Shown one piece after another: positions 24,013 to 32,653 of a stretch of 64,000 bases of DNA; the first letter of the stretch is position 1; each line of letters starts with the position of its first letter. Source of the DNA: Hespellia stercorisuis DSM 15480 (GTDB taxonomy: Bacteria > Bacillota > Clostridia > Lachnospirales > Lachnospiraceae); assembly GCF_900142165.1 (NCBI RefSeq), contig NZ_FQZY01000018.1:1-64000 (forward strand). Reading direction: 5' to 3'. The notes beneath the pieces were generated by a model. The model did not search any database. It saw nothing but the letters and a program-made list of their open reading frames with translations, and was not told where the DNA came from. The position numbers and the translations under genes were made by a program.

Positions 24013-25041
24013 TTATTTTGCTGCGACTGCTCCCTTTTCTGCTGCCCATCCTTCCGGAGAATAGATTCCCTTACGTTTCTTCTGCATCTGCTTATCCAGG
24101 AACGCCAGAATGAACGGACACAAGAACAATGTGATGATCGATGCGGTTGCGCACTGTGCTGTCGCCATATCCACATATCCGGCCATAGACGGATCTGCTT
24201 CAGCTACCGCTGCCGGTGTCATCGCCGAGTTCAAAGCGGTTGTTCCTACAGCTGCTCCCATTGCATTTCTCTCTTTTTTCGGTAACAAGATCTGGAATAC
24301 AAAGAAGAAAATAAATGCAGTTGCTGCTGAGATCAGTCCGAGAACAATACCGGATGCTCCAGCCGTGATCAACGTTTTCACCTCTGTCTTTGAACCGATT
24401 GAAATTGTCATAAAAAATGTGACGATCGGCTGCGCCTGGGCACATGCTTTTTTGAAACCTGCATCCACATTTCCCCAGATAAAACCGATCAAAAGTGGAA
24501 CCAGCACACATACCAGACTCATAAACGGAATGGACGCAAGCCCCGTCGCCCCAAGTGCCACCAGTGTAAAGAACGGACCGTCATTCAGTGACAGGATCGA
24601 GATTGCACCCGTATCTGTAGCATTACCAAACTGTGAGGACAGAGAAATGTACAGAGATCCGTTTGAGTTTGTGATTGCTGCGATGATTACGAACGGGGTC
24701 AGGCCAAGGAACCCACTCGGCCCACAGATCTTGCCCACTGCAAGTCCGAGCAGTACACCGAAAACAAACTTCATCCCCGTAAGCGCAACACCTTTGTAAA
24801 GTGGAAGACCTACCTGTTTCACATTGATTGCCGATCCGCAGATAATCAGGAACAGACCCATCATTGCCGAGTTTCCGTCATAGAATAACGCGGTTACATA
24901 TCCGCCGATCTGGAATACGCCCGGACAAAATGTTGCAAGAACTACAGCGATAACCAAAGGGATAATTACAAGACCTCCCGGCATCTTTTTCATTTTATTT
25001 AATAAATCCAAATCTTTTTTTGTGACTTTTTCTTCACTCAT
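24013..25041 (-). CDS. 2-keto-3-deoxygluconate permease family transporter
   Basis: This 342-residue, ten-helix carrier of the KdgT family has VIPLVIAVVLATFCPGVFQI, GSAINVKQVGLPLYKGVALT and ITNSNGSLYISLSSQFGNAT as recognisable blocks. KdgT relatives import 2-keto-3-deoxygluconate with H+; here the neighbours (DUF1537 kinase, PdxA2, RpiB-like) suggest that the cargo is a four-carbon sugar acid such as threonate or erythronate. The start follows GGAGGAGGATGAAAA, 21 bp after the kinase gene. The operon ends with the hairpin at 23948. Confidence 0.88.
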   Translation of the reverse strand: MSEEKVTKKDLDLLNKMKKMPGGLVIIPLVIAVVLATFCPGVFQIGGYVTALFYDGNSAMMGLFLIICGSAINVKQVGLPLYKGVALTGMKFVFGVLLGLAVGKICGPSGFLGLTPFVIIAAITNSNGSLYISLSSQFGNATDTGAISILSLNDGPFFTLVALGATGLASIPFMSLVCVLVPLLIGFIWGNVDAGFKKACAQAQPIVTFFMTISIGSKTEVKTLITAGASGIVLGLISAATAFIFFFVFQILLPKKERNAMGAAVGTTALNSAMTPAAVAEADPSMAGYVDMATAQCATASIITLFLCPFILAFLDKQMQKKRKGIYSPEGWAAEKGAVAAK

Positions 25042-25062
25042 TTTTCATCCTCCTCCAGGTTC

Positions 25063-26406
25063 TTACGCTCTCGCTGCCTCTTTAAAAAGGCGATCCACAA
25101 TATCACATGCCGTATGGTCATTTCCGGTCAGACCGCCTTTTCCAATCGCCGGAAGTCCATCATAGTTGCCGATAAGCCGCGTCACATCTGTCTGCGGGAT
25201 CACATAGTCTATGACCTCCAGGCATTGCACCCCAAGCTGGTAACATACATTTACCATCGTATCTCCACCTGTCGTGTAAATGCCGGCCACTCTGTCCTGT
25301 CCCACCTGCTCCAGCACCTGTGAAATAATCGTCCCCAATCCTGCATTGATACGGTCAGCGCTCATTCCACCGGCATAGTTTCGCTTCGCGTCCTCCTCAT
25401 CCAGATTCAGCAGTTCTCCGTGGAGTGCTGTCTCGAAAAGAATCGCGCGTGGCGGGTTGTCTGAATCCAACAGCTCCACTGCTCTGTTGATCGCCTTGAA
25501 CGCTTCGTCCAATGCAGTTTCGCTACCTTCTATCAGTGGGATCGGCTCCACGCTGATGCGCACATGTCTTGGATCTTCACACAAAATACCCATCTGTTTT
25601 TTTGTGACAGGTGTAGCACTGCCCGCAGCAATCAATACTGTTTTTCCACTTCCTTCAGCCGATCCTTCTGGAACATTTGGCTCCTCTTCTCCAATCAGAC
25701 CTCTGTTGAATGCCAGCTTTGCCGTAAACGGCCCCGGATCTACGGTCAGAATATTCCATTTCAGCTGAATACATGATTTTGCGATCACATCCACATCCTC
25801 CAGTGTGATTGCATCCACCACGATCACTTCACATCCTGCCGCGCGTTCCGCCAACAGCTTTTCAGACACTGCATCCTCACCTGCAAGAACTTTGTCCAAA
25901 GCCACCAGTCCGACTTTTCGTTTTGTCTGTTTTGCAAGAAGTTTCGGTATGTAATTTTCTGTCACCGGTGTGCGCACGTCATGTGCAACCGGCGTATTGA
26001 TCAGGGCAACTCCATCAATCACCGAATACCCACCAACCAATATCCGCCTGGACTGCGGCATGGCCGGAACCACCACTGCAACTGTGTCATCCAGTTGGTC
26101 CAGCATGGCATCGATCTCCACACCAATTCCACCGCGCAGCGTCGTATCTATACGTTTCTGAAAGTGCTTCACGCCCATTCTCTTTAAGGTCAGTGTCGCT
26201 GATTTCACTTTCTCATATGCCTCATCTGCCGGAAGTGGTCTGCTGTTGCTACTAATCATTATGGTCTCTAACTCATCCAGTCCTTTCGCATTTTCCGCAG
26301 CCTCCTCATTAAAAAACACAGCCGTTCTTGCCTTTGATCTGGCCAGCAATACCCCAGTCGTTGTCGCCCCTGTCAGATCATCGGCGATTCCTCCGATTAA
26401 TGGCAT
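25063..26406 (-). CDS. Four-carbon acid sugar kinase (DUF1537, DtnK/OtnK-like)
   Basis: This 447-residue protein starts MPLIGGIADDLTGATTTGVL, the DUF1537 signature, with KRIDTTLRGGIGVEIDAMLD and a C-terminal nucleotide-binding region AGIYTTGGDTMVNVCYQLGV. The family phosphorylates D-threonate, D-erythronate or related acids at the 4-position. The flanking PdxA2 and KdgT genes match the known three-part arrangement. GAGAGGAAT precedes the start. Which stereoisomer is used cannot be read from sequence. Confidence 0.9.
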   Translation of the reverse strand: MPLIGGIADDLTGATTTGVLLARSKARTAVFFNEEAAENAKGLDELETIMISSNSRPLPADEAYEKVKSATLTLKRMGVKHFQKRIDTTLRGGIGVEIDAMLDQLDDTVAVVVPAMPQSRRILVGGYSVIDGVALINTPVAHDVRTPVTENYIPKLLAKQTKRKVGLVALDKVLAGEDAVSEKLLAERAAGCEVIVVDAITLEDVDVIAKSCIQLKWNILTVDPGPFTAKLAFNRGLIGEEEPNVPEGSAEGSGKTVLIAAGSATPVTKKQMGILCEDPRHVRISVEPIPLIEGSETALDEAFKAINRAVELLDSDNPPRAILFETALHGELLNLDEEDAKRNYAGGMSADRINAGLGTIISQVLEQVGQDRVAGIYTTGGDTMVNVCYQLGVQCLEVIDYVIPQTDVTRLIGNYDGLPAIGKGGLTGNDHTACDIVDRLFKEAARA

Positions 26407-26437
26407 TTTTTATTCCTCTCTTTCCGGTTAATCTACA

Positions 26438-27460
26438 CTATCTGGCATCTCTTTCATGCTGTTTCGCAGCATATTCCGCAACCACTTTCGTTGATTCGAT
26501 CAGGCTGACCGATCCGGCAATTCCTTTTCCGGCAATGTCAAATGCAGTTCCGTGATCCACCGAGCTTCTGATAAACGGAAGGCCAAATGTCAGAGTTACT
26601 GATTTTTCGAAATCAAGTGTCTTACATGCAATATGTCCCTGGTCATGGTACAGTGAGAGGATTGCGTCAAACTTACCGGATTTTCCGATGTTAAATACAG
26701 AGTCTGCCGGACACGGTCCAATTGCATTGATCCCCATCTCCTGCGCTGCCTTTACTGCCGGCTCCAGTTCGGTCTGCTCTTCCGTGCCGAAAAGTCCGTC
26801 ATCACCGTTATGTGGATTCAGTCCCGCAACTGCAATCAGTGGATTTTCTATTCCGACTTTGCGGAGCTCTTTGTCAATATTGATTACATTTTCGAGAACT
26901 ACTTCTTTCGTTGCATAGTGACACGCATCTACCAGCGACATGTGGCGGCTCACGAAGAATACTCTCAGTTTATGGCAGGAGAACATAGTCAGTGCGTAGG
27001 GTGAATTGGTCTGATTCTGGTAGATTTCTGTGTGCCCCGGCTCCTTGACTCCAACAAGCTTTATTGCGCCTTTGTGGATCGGTGAAGTGGATACTGCATC
27101 TATTTTTCCTTCTTTTCCCAGTTCAATGGATTTCATGATCCAATCGATTGCCATTTGCCCTGCCAATGCCTGAACCTTGCCCCATTCAATGGAATCGGTA
27201 TCGTAATCGCCGGTCTCGATGATATCTATGGTTCCATATTCGTATTTTGCTTCGCCAGGTTCTGATATTTTGTTGTATTTCAGTTCTTTTCCCAACACCT
27301 TTGCCGCTTTGTCCATAATTGCGATGCTTCCGATCATAAATGGACGGCAGACCTCATGAACTTCCTTATCCAGCATTGTACCCACACAGATTTCCGGGCC
27401 GATACCTGCCGGATCTCCCATTGTTATCGCTGTGACTGGTCTGAATTTCTCATTGCTCAT
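26438..27460 (-). CDS. pdxA2: 4-phospho-D-threonate/erythronate dehydrogenase, PdxA2 type
   Basis: This 340-residue PdxA-family NAD-dependent oxidative decarboxylase contains TAITMGDPAGIGPEICV, PLIAVAGLNPHNGDDGLFG, the metal-binding YHDQGHIACKT and FGLPFIRSSVDHGTAFDIAG. In B6 synthesis PdxA acts on 4-hydroxythreonine-phosphate. Placement beside a DUF1537 kinase identifies it as the catabolic PdxA2, making dihydroxyacetone phosphate and CO2 from the 4-phospho acid. AAAGGAAAAGAAAAG lies before the start. Paired CGAAA operators lie immediately upstream. Confidence 0.9.
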   Translation of the reverse strand: MSNEKFRPVTAITMGDPAGIGPEICVGTMLDKEVHEVCRPFMIGSIAIMDKAAKVLGKELKYNKISEPGEAKYEYGTIDIIETGDYDTDSIEWGKVQALAGQMAIDWIMKSIELGKEGKIDAVSTSPIHKGAIKLVGVKEPGHTEIYQNQTNSPYALTMFSCHKLRVFFVSRHMSLVDACHYATKEVVLENVINIDKELRKVGIENPLIAVAGLNPHNGDDGLFGTEEQTELEPAVKAAQEMGINAIGPCPADSVFNIGKSGKFDAILSLYHDQGHIACKTLDFEKSVTLTFGLPFIRSSVDHGTAFDIAGKGIAGSVSLIESTKVVAEYAAKQHERDAR

Positions 27461-27472
27461 CTTTTCTTTTCC

Positions 27473-27638
27473 TTTCGTTTTACTTTCGTTTATAGTTTCG
27501 TTTTTCTTTCTTTATATTATCCTTTTATTTTGTTTTTTGCAATCATTTTTTCTATTTTTGTCACTTCGCACAGTTTATTGTATTTATTTTTGTGCACTTT
27601 AACAATTGTTTTAGTTTTCTATTTTCGTTCTACTTTCG
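27473..27638 (-). promoter_or_regulatory. Helically phased CGAAA operator repeats upstream of pdxA2
   Basis: TTTCG on plus (CGAAA on the coding strand) occurs at 27473, 27484 and 27496, and again at 27623 and 27634, that is every 11-12 bp in two groups. Repeated CGAAA half-sites are typical of DeoR-family operators. The whole 27461-27812 gap is strongly T-rich on plus (repeats of TTTTGTTTT), so chance matches are more likely here than elsewhere. No clear promoter was picked out. Confidence 0.45.
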
Positions 27639-27812
27639 TTTTTTGTTTTTTGTTTTTTGTATTTTTTGTTTTCGCATTTTTCACGGTAGAAGCAAAAGTT
27701 CTGCCTGTGGTACAAAAAAAGACCATTGCCCCAGCAACAGTCTCTCTTGTCATATTCTATTTTTTAGATATCAAACTCGTAAATCTGCAGACTTTCCGCA
27801 GCCTAATACCGC

Positions 27813-28250
27813 TTAGTGCGTCGCCTCATAATTCACATACGCATCCACCTTCGGGCCGGATCTCTCTGTATACTCATAAGTGCACTCCAGATAAGCCTGA
27901 ATCAGTTCTTTCGCAAGCATATTGCCTGTAACCTGTGAACCAAGCGTGATAATATTGCAATTGTTAGAAAGGCATGCGCGTTTTGCAGAATATACATTCA
28001 GTACATTTGCCGCATATGCTCCTTTTACCTTATTCGCTGCAACCATCACACCGATCCCTGTTCCGCAGAACAATACGCCACGGTCATACTTCTTTGCTGC
28101 AACCGCCTCGCCCACTGCAAACGCAACATTGGCATAAATCGGATCATCAGAGCCAAAATCCTCTACTTCATGACCAAGACTTTTTATAAATTCAATCATC
28201 TCTTCTTTATACGCCTGAGCGTTTGGATCACATCCTACTGCTATTTTCAT
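27813..28250 (-). CDS. RpiB/LacA/LacB family sugar-phosphate isomerase
   Basis: This 145-residue RpiB-like isomerase has the catalytic Cys of FCGTGIGVMVAANK (C62), followed by AKRACLSNNCNIITLGSQVT. The N-terminal motif is GCDPNAQAYKEE instead of the GSDHAG of ribose-5-phosphate isomerase B, a change seen in paralogues that act on four-carbon ketose phosphates such as erythrulose phosphate. It leads the acid-sugar operon and probably isomerises a four-carbon intermediate. Ribose-5-phosphate or galactose-6-phosphate substrates cannot be excluded. AGGAGG lies before the start. Confidence 0.85.
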   Translation of the reverse strand: MKIAVGCDPNAQAYKEEMIEFIKSLGHEVEDFGSDDPIYANVAFAVGEAVAAKKYDRGVLFCGTGIGVMVAANKVKGAYAANVLNVYSAKRACLSNNCNIITLGSQVTGNMLAKELIQAYLECTYEYTERSGPKVDAYVNYEATH

Positions 28251-28383
28251 CTTTCATCCTCCTGATTTGTTATATGTATAAAACGATTTCTGACATCATC
28301 TTATCACCGCAGCACGGAAATAGCAACTAATATCCTGTCTACTTTTGATATTTTTTTGTGCATTTTTCCAAAGAAAATACTTT

Positions 28384-29766
28384 TTACTCCCTGGTCACGT
28401 TGTTCAGCCACTTATAAGAGCGGTATCTTTTTATGGAAAATGGGAGCTTCACAATCTCATCACTCACCAGGCAGACATAGACTGCCATCACCGGCCATTT
28501 GAATACAAATGCAGCCAGTGAACCCATTACAATCGAGAATCCCCACAGTGTTCCCATGTCGATTAGCAGACCTACCTTCGAGTCCCCGCCTGCACGGAAG
28601 ATTCCTACGATCAGGATGGTGTTGATGCTCTGCCCAAAGCAGAAGTAGCTCATCACATAGGTCATGTTATGAAGATATGCTCTGGCCTGGTCACTGAGTG
28701 TCAGGAAACTTCCCGCGACCGGCATCACGATCAGAATAATTACGGCACCGAACAATCCCAGGATCACCGCCATCTTCACGAATCGTTTTGCATAGATTCT
28801 TGCAAGCTCTGTCTTTCCCTCGCCGATGGTCTTGCCCACCAGGATCGAAGTCGCCCCCGCCACACCAAAGGACAGGATCATGGCCATCTGTCGTCCCACC
28901 TGGATCACCGAGTTGGCCGCAACTGCCGCCTGGCCGAGCCTCCCGACGATTGCCGTCACGGTCGCCATGCCACACCCCCATGCCAGCTCGTTTAGAATTA
29001 CGGGCATCGCGTATGTCATGAAATCATGATTCAATTCCTTATTCTTTACAAACAGCATCTTCGGCTGAAATTTCAGAACCGGATTAAACTTTCGGTCGTA
29101 AACGATCACGATCAGCAATTCCACGACCCGCGCCATCACCGTACCCAGCGCGGCTCCCCGGATTCCCATGGCCGGACAGCCCAAAAGTCCGAAGATAAAG
29201 ATCGCATTTAAAACAATATTTACCATCAAAGATGTCCCGTAAACCACCGTAGAGATGACCACCTGTTCCACGCCGCGGATCAGGTTCGTATATACCATCG
29301 GAATCATGGCGATGATATAGGAGCAGGCAATGATTCGCAGATACTTCACTCCTTCCGCGATCACGACCTGCTCATTCGTAAATATGCGCATGATCTGCCC
29401 CGGAAACGCGAGCACCACCACCGTAAATATTGCGGCGATGATAAAGCCCACTCTGAGTGTAATTCCCATGATCTGTTCAATTGCTTCGATGTTTTTTTTG
29501 CCCCAGTACTGCGCCACCAGGATCATTGCCCCTGATGTCAGTCCGAAAAAGATCAGTGACATCACAAAGTACGCCTGACCTGCCAGAGAGGACGCGGACA
29601 ATGCCGTCTCTCCCACCTTGCCCAGCATGACTACATCCGCCGTGGACACGCTGACATTGATCAGATTCTGCAGCGCCAGCGGCAGAACCAGCGAGAAGAC
29701 AGATTTGTAGAAGTTCTGTTTATTCTCTTTTGTTTCTATTATTTTTGTGTTTGTTTTCGTATTCAT
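28384..29766 (-). CDS. MATE family efflux transporter
   Basis: This 460-residue protein has twelve membrane helices in two MatE repeats (SLVLPLALQNLINVSVSTAD in the first; YAMPVILNELAWGCGMATVT in the second). It should export cationic drugs or metabolites using Na+ or H+. An upstream TTG (29775) has poor ribosome-site spacing, so ATG at 29766 is used. The gene is followed by 133 bp before the isomerase and preceded by the CbiO gene with a 57-bp gap. Regulation is not evident. Confidence 0.9.
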   Translation of the reverse strand: MNTKTNTKIIETKENKQNFYKSVFSLVLPLALQNLINVSVSTADVVMLGKVGETALSASSLAGQAYFVMSLIFFGLTSGAMILVAQYWGKKNIEAIEQIMGITLRVGFIIAAIFTVVVLAFPGQIMRIFTNEQVVIAEGVKYLRIIACSYIIAMIPMVYTNLIRGVEQVVISTVVYGTSLMVNIVLNAIFIFGLLGCPAMGIRGAALGTVMARVVELLIVIVYDRKFNPVLKFQPKMLFVKNKELNHDFMTYAMPVILNELAWGCGMATVTAIVGRLGQAAVAANSVIQVGRQMAMILSFGVAGATSILVGKTIGEGKTELARIYAKRFVKMAVILGLFGAVIILIVMPVAGSFLTLSDQARAYLHNMTYVMSYFCFGQSINTILIVGIFRAGGDSKVGLLIDMGTLWGFSIVMGSLAAFVFKWPVMAVYVCLVSDEIVKLPFSIKRYRSYKWLNNVTRE

Positions 29767-29823
29767 TTTCCCCAACTCTCAATTTTACCTGTTTTAATTG
29801 TTTCTATTTTTCATCCTGTGTAC

Positions 29824-30570
29824 TCACTGCTGCGGTTTCCTTTCCTGCAGCCCCAGCGGCAGTTCCAGTCCGTTTTTCTCCAACAGCTCCCGATCCTTAA
29901 GAATCTCCATCACGTCCCCGTCCTTCACGATCTTTCCGTCCGACATCAGGATCACCCTGCTGCAGGTGTCCATCACCATGTCCAGGTCATGGGATGCGAT
30001 GATCTTTAGGTGATCGAACTGGTTCAGGATGTGGATCAGATTTCTGCGGTTTCGCGGATCCAGCGCGATTGTCGGCTCATCCATCAGGATGATATCCGGT
30101 GTCATCGCCAGAATGGTCGCGATGGAGACCAGCTTTTTCTCCCCGCCCGACAGCTTGTAGATGGATTTTTCACGGAGATGCCCGATTTCCGTCATCTGCA
30201 TCGCGTGCTCCACACAGCGGACCACCTCTTCCTCCGGCAGGCCATAGTTTCTCGGTGCAAACGCAATGTCCTCATAGACATTGTTCATAAACAGCTGGCT
30301 GTCCGAGTCCTGGAAGACGTATCCAATCTTTTCCCGGATCTTCGGCAGCATTTCCGATGACACCGGAATTTCTTCCACCCGGATACTTCCCTCGTAGCCT
30401 GACTCCAGCCCCACCAGGAGTTTCAGCAGCGTGGATTTTCCGACCCCGTTGGCACCAATCAGGCCGATGCAGTCACGCTCTCTGGCAGTGAAGGTGATGT
30501 CATCGAGTATTTTTTTATTCTTTTCATATGAAAAATTCACATGTTCCATGTCAATATGTATGTGACTCAT
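29824..30570 (-). CDS. cbiO: ECF-type cobalt/nickel transporter ATP-binding subunit
   Basis: This 248-residue ABC ATPase has Walker A GANGVGKST, signature LSGGEKKLVSIATIL, Walker B IILMDEPTIALDP and His-switch ASHDLD. Together with CbiQ and CbiM upstream it forms a CbiMQO-type metal importer. The start at 30570 follows GAGGGAAATTA. The longer frame to 30675 runs through a palindromic element and is not real. The unusual 166-bp gap to cbiQ is filled by that element. Confidence 0.9.
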   Translation of the reverse strand: MSHIHIDMEHVNFSYEKNKKILDDITFTARERDCIGLIGANGVGKSTLLKLLVGLESGYEGSIRVEEIPVSSEMLPKIREKIGYVFQDSDSQLFMNNVYEDIAFAPRNYGLPEEEVVRCVEHAMQMTEIGHLREKSIYKLSGGEKKLVSIATILAMTPDIILMDEPTIALDPRNRRNLIHILNQFDHLKIIASHDLDMVMDTCSRVILMSDGKIVKDGDVMEILKDRELLEKNGLELPLGLQERKPQQ

Positions 30571-30631
30571 TAATTTCCCTCGATTCTTATTTTGATCGTC
30601 CGTAAGCAGCCCGCCCTGGCGGTTTTCATTT

Positions 30632-30703
30632 GGGGACAGGTCAAAAGTGCAATTGGGGACGTAGTAAAGTTGCAACTTTGCTACGTCCCCAATTGCACTT
30701 TTG
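30632..30703. repeat. Long palindromic element, copy 4
   Basis: A 62-bp palindrome (30642-30703; one mismatch, T30665 against G30680) with centre TTGCAA, preceded on the left by GGGGACAGGT that has no match on the right, where GCACTTTT is duplicated instead. It sits between cbiQ and cbiO, inside an operon, so it must be transcribed through. Confidence 0.9.
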
Positions 30704-30736
30704 CACTTTTGCTCTTTCTATTCCCATTATGCCATA

Positions 30737-31528
30737 TCATGAATTAAAGTACATGAAAACCGGCAAGTATTTTATTGCCAGCAGCACAACAATCCATGCC
30801 ACCAGAAACAGATAGTCCTTCCCGCTGCAGTGCTCCATGTTTGAATAGTGAAACTCCCCGCGGTATCCGCGCAGCATCATGCTCTCGTAAACCGCATTGG
30901 CCCGGTCGATACTACGCAGCAGCAGCTGACCCACCAGCGGCCCCCAGACTTTAAACTGCACGCCTTTCTGGTTCGGTGCGCGCAGAAGATAGGCCTGCAT
31001 GATCGTGTTCGCCTCCTTCAGCAGCACGCTGATGTAGCGGTAGGTCAGAAGAATCTGAGTCACCAGAACCGCCGGAATATGCAGCTGTCTCAAGGCATAA
31101 CAGATTTTCTCAATGGTCGTGGTCGCAATCAGCAGATAGGATGCCAGCACGGTGAGAATCCCTTTGATCATCAGCGTGACCATGGATATCACTCCGCTCG
31201 TGACCGAAATGCTGCCGACGTTAAAAACCACCTGCCGATCAAAAAACGGATTAAAGATTCCCACCACACAGACCAGCGGCAGGATAATTCGCAGCCGTCT
31301 GATACTGTCTTTAAACGATACCTCTCCCAGCATGAACATAACGATGGGATAGGCCCCCATCAGCAAAATTCCAGACAAGTTGTACTTCGACAGTGACACG
31401 ACGACCGCAATATAAAAAACCGTAACAACAAGTTTAACCAGTGGATGAATTTTGTTCACCCACTGGTCTCTCGTCGCTACCATATTCATATGATCGATCT
31501 CGTAATATGCTCCGCTTAATTTGCTCAT
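30737..31528 (-). CDS. cbiQ: ECF-type cobalt/nickel transporter transmembrane subunit
   Basis: This 263-residue CbiQ/EcfT protein has five to six helices and the coupling motif region ANAVYESMMLRGYRGEF (the A-R-G signature that contacts the ATPase). The N-terminus DQWVNKIHPLVKLVVTVFYI is typical. It starts 6 bp after the cbiM stop, so the genes are coupled. The ribosome site is weak, as expected for a translationally coupled gene. Confidence 0.9.
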   Translation of the reverse strand: MSKLSGAYYEIDHMNMVATRDQWVNKIHPLVKLVVTVFYIAVVVSLSKYNLSGILLMGAYPIVMFMLGEVSFKDSIRRLRIILPLVCVVGIFNPFFDRQVVFNVGSISVTSGVISMVTLMIKGILTVLASYLLIATTTIEKICYALRQLHIPAVLVTQILLTYRYISVLLKEANTIMQAYLLRAPNQKGVQFKVWGPLVGQLLLRSIDRANAVYESMMLRGYRGEFHYSNMEHCSGKDYLFLVAWIVVLLAIKYLPVFMYFNS

Positions 31529-31534
31529 TTTACT

Positions 31535-32533
31535 CTAGGCACTCTTTTTCTTTCTTGTAGTGCTGATAATATAACACACTCCCGCGCAAACCACAAGTAC
31601 TACGCAGGAACCAATAATTCCGGAAAATGAAGTTCCAAGCCCCGACTCAGACCCCTTAAACTGATAATCCGGTAAAAGTGCCGTAGTCTCCTGTACGGAT
31701 TCCGCAGTATTGTAAACACTCTTCTTTGCCGCATCCAGTTCCGTGGAACCGGTGATTCTCTCTATGGACCATTCCAGTCCGTCGGGATGGGAGGATGCGA
31801 ACAGCGAAAGTCCGCCGCCGATCAGCAGCATAACAACTGCCAGCACTCCGAGAGTTTTCTTAAAAGAAAACTTCTCCCGCTTTCCTGCTACATTTGCCCG
31901 GTAGAGCATCTCCGGCCTTGCCTCGTAAACAAACACCAGCACCGCCGCTGTGATCAGACCTTCCACCAATCCGATTGCCAAGTGAATCGGCTGCATGGTC
32001 CCCGCAAACACGGAAAACGGTAAATCCGTGATTCCCGAGAACAGGGTTTCGATGGATACACTGAATGCTCCGAGCTGCAGCGTCACCACCGAACCGATGA
32101 TGGATGCCGCTATGATCTTCCCTCTGCTGGTGGTCTTTTTCATCATCGGACGCCATACCAGGAAATACCCGAGAAAGCATCCGTAAAATGCCATATTCCA
32201 CACATTGCACCCCAACGCCAGAAGTCCTCCGTCCGCAAACATCAGACACTGGATCAGAAGCACACCGATCATCGTCAGAAATGCGGCGTAGGGTCCCAGC
32301 AGTGCTGTCAAAAGCATGCCGCCGCAGAGATGCCCGGAGGATCCGGTTCCCGGAATTGTAAAATTGATCATCTGTGCCGCGAACACAAATGCCCCCATTA
32401 CCCCCATCACCGGAACCTTCTTCGGGTCCGCCTCCAGATGTACTTTTTTAATCGAATATCCGGCCGCAATCGCTGAGGCCGCATACATGGTTCCCGCCAC
32501 CGCAGGTGCTACCAGTGCGTCTGCCATATGCAT
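31535..32533 (-). CDS. cbiM: CbiM-type metal-binding permease with PDGLE (CbiN-like) domain
   Basis: This 332-residue protein starts MHMADALVAPAVAGTMYAAS, the CbiM/NikM N-terminal metal-binding site (His2), with GSSGHLCGGMLLTALLGPYA. About residue 230 onward is a separate PDGLE domain (SSHPDGLEWSIERI) with a terminal helix and basic tail, replacing a separate CbiN/NikN. It binds Co2+ or Ni2+ for the CbiQO module. I see no cobalamin riboswitch in the 120 bp upstream, so nickel is as likely as cobalt. GGAGG lies before the start. Confidence 0.9.
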   Translation of the reverse strand: MHMADALVAPAVAGTMYAASAIAAGYSIKKVHLEADPKKVPVMGVMGAFVFAAQMINFTIPGTGSSGHLCGGMLLTALLGPYAAFLTMIGVLLIQCLMFADGGLLALGCNVWNMAFYGCFLGYFLVWRPMMKKTTSRGKIIAASIIGSVVTLQLGAFSVSIETLFSGITDLPFSVFAGTMQPIHLAIGLVEGLITAAVLVFVYEARPEMLYRANVAGKREKFSFKKTLGVLAVVMLLIGGGLSLFASSHPDGLEWSIERITGSTELDAAKKSVYNTAESVQETTALLPDYQFKGSESGLGTSFSGIIGSCVVLVVCAGVCYIISTTRKKKSA

Positions 32534-32653
32534 AAGTCATTTCCTCCTTCAAGTATCCTCTAATAAGTTTTATTCTAACTTAGTATAGCAGAGACGTCAT
32601 ACGTGCGAGAAGCCTACCGGGGGGTTATTTTTTATCTATTCTGTCCATCTGTT

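Noticed and set aside
30571-30675. N-terminal extension of CbiO
   Set aside because: The extra 35 residues are translated palindromic element; ATG 30570 has a good ribosome site and starts the ABC domain.
32534-32653. Cobalamin or NiCo riboswitch upstream of cbiM
   Set aside because: No B12-box or NiCo consensus is visible in 120 bp, which is too short for a cobalamin aptamer.
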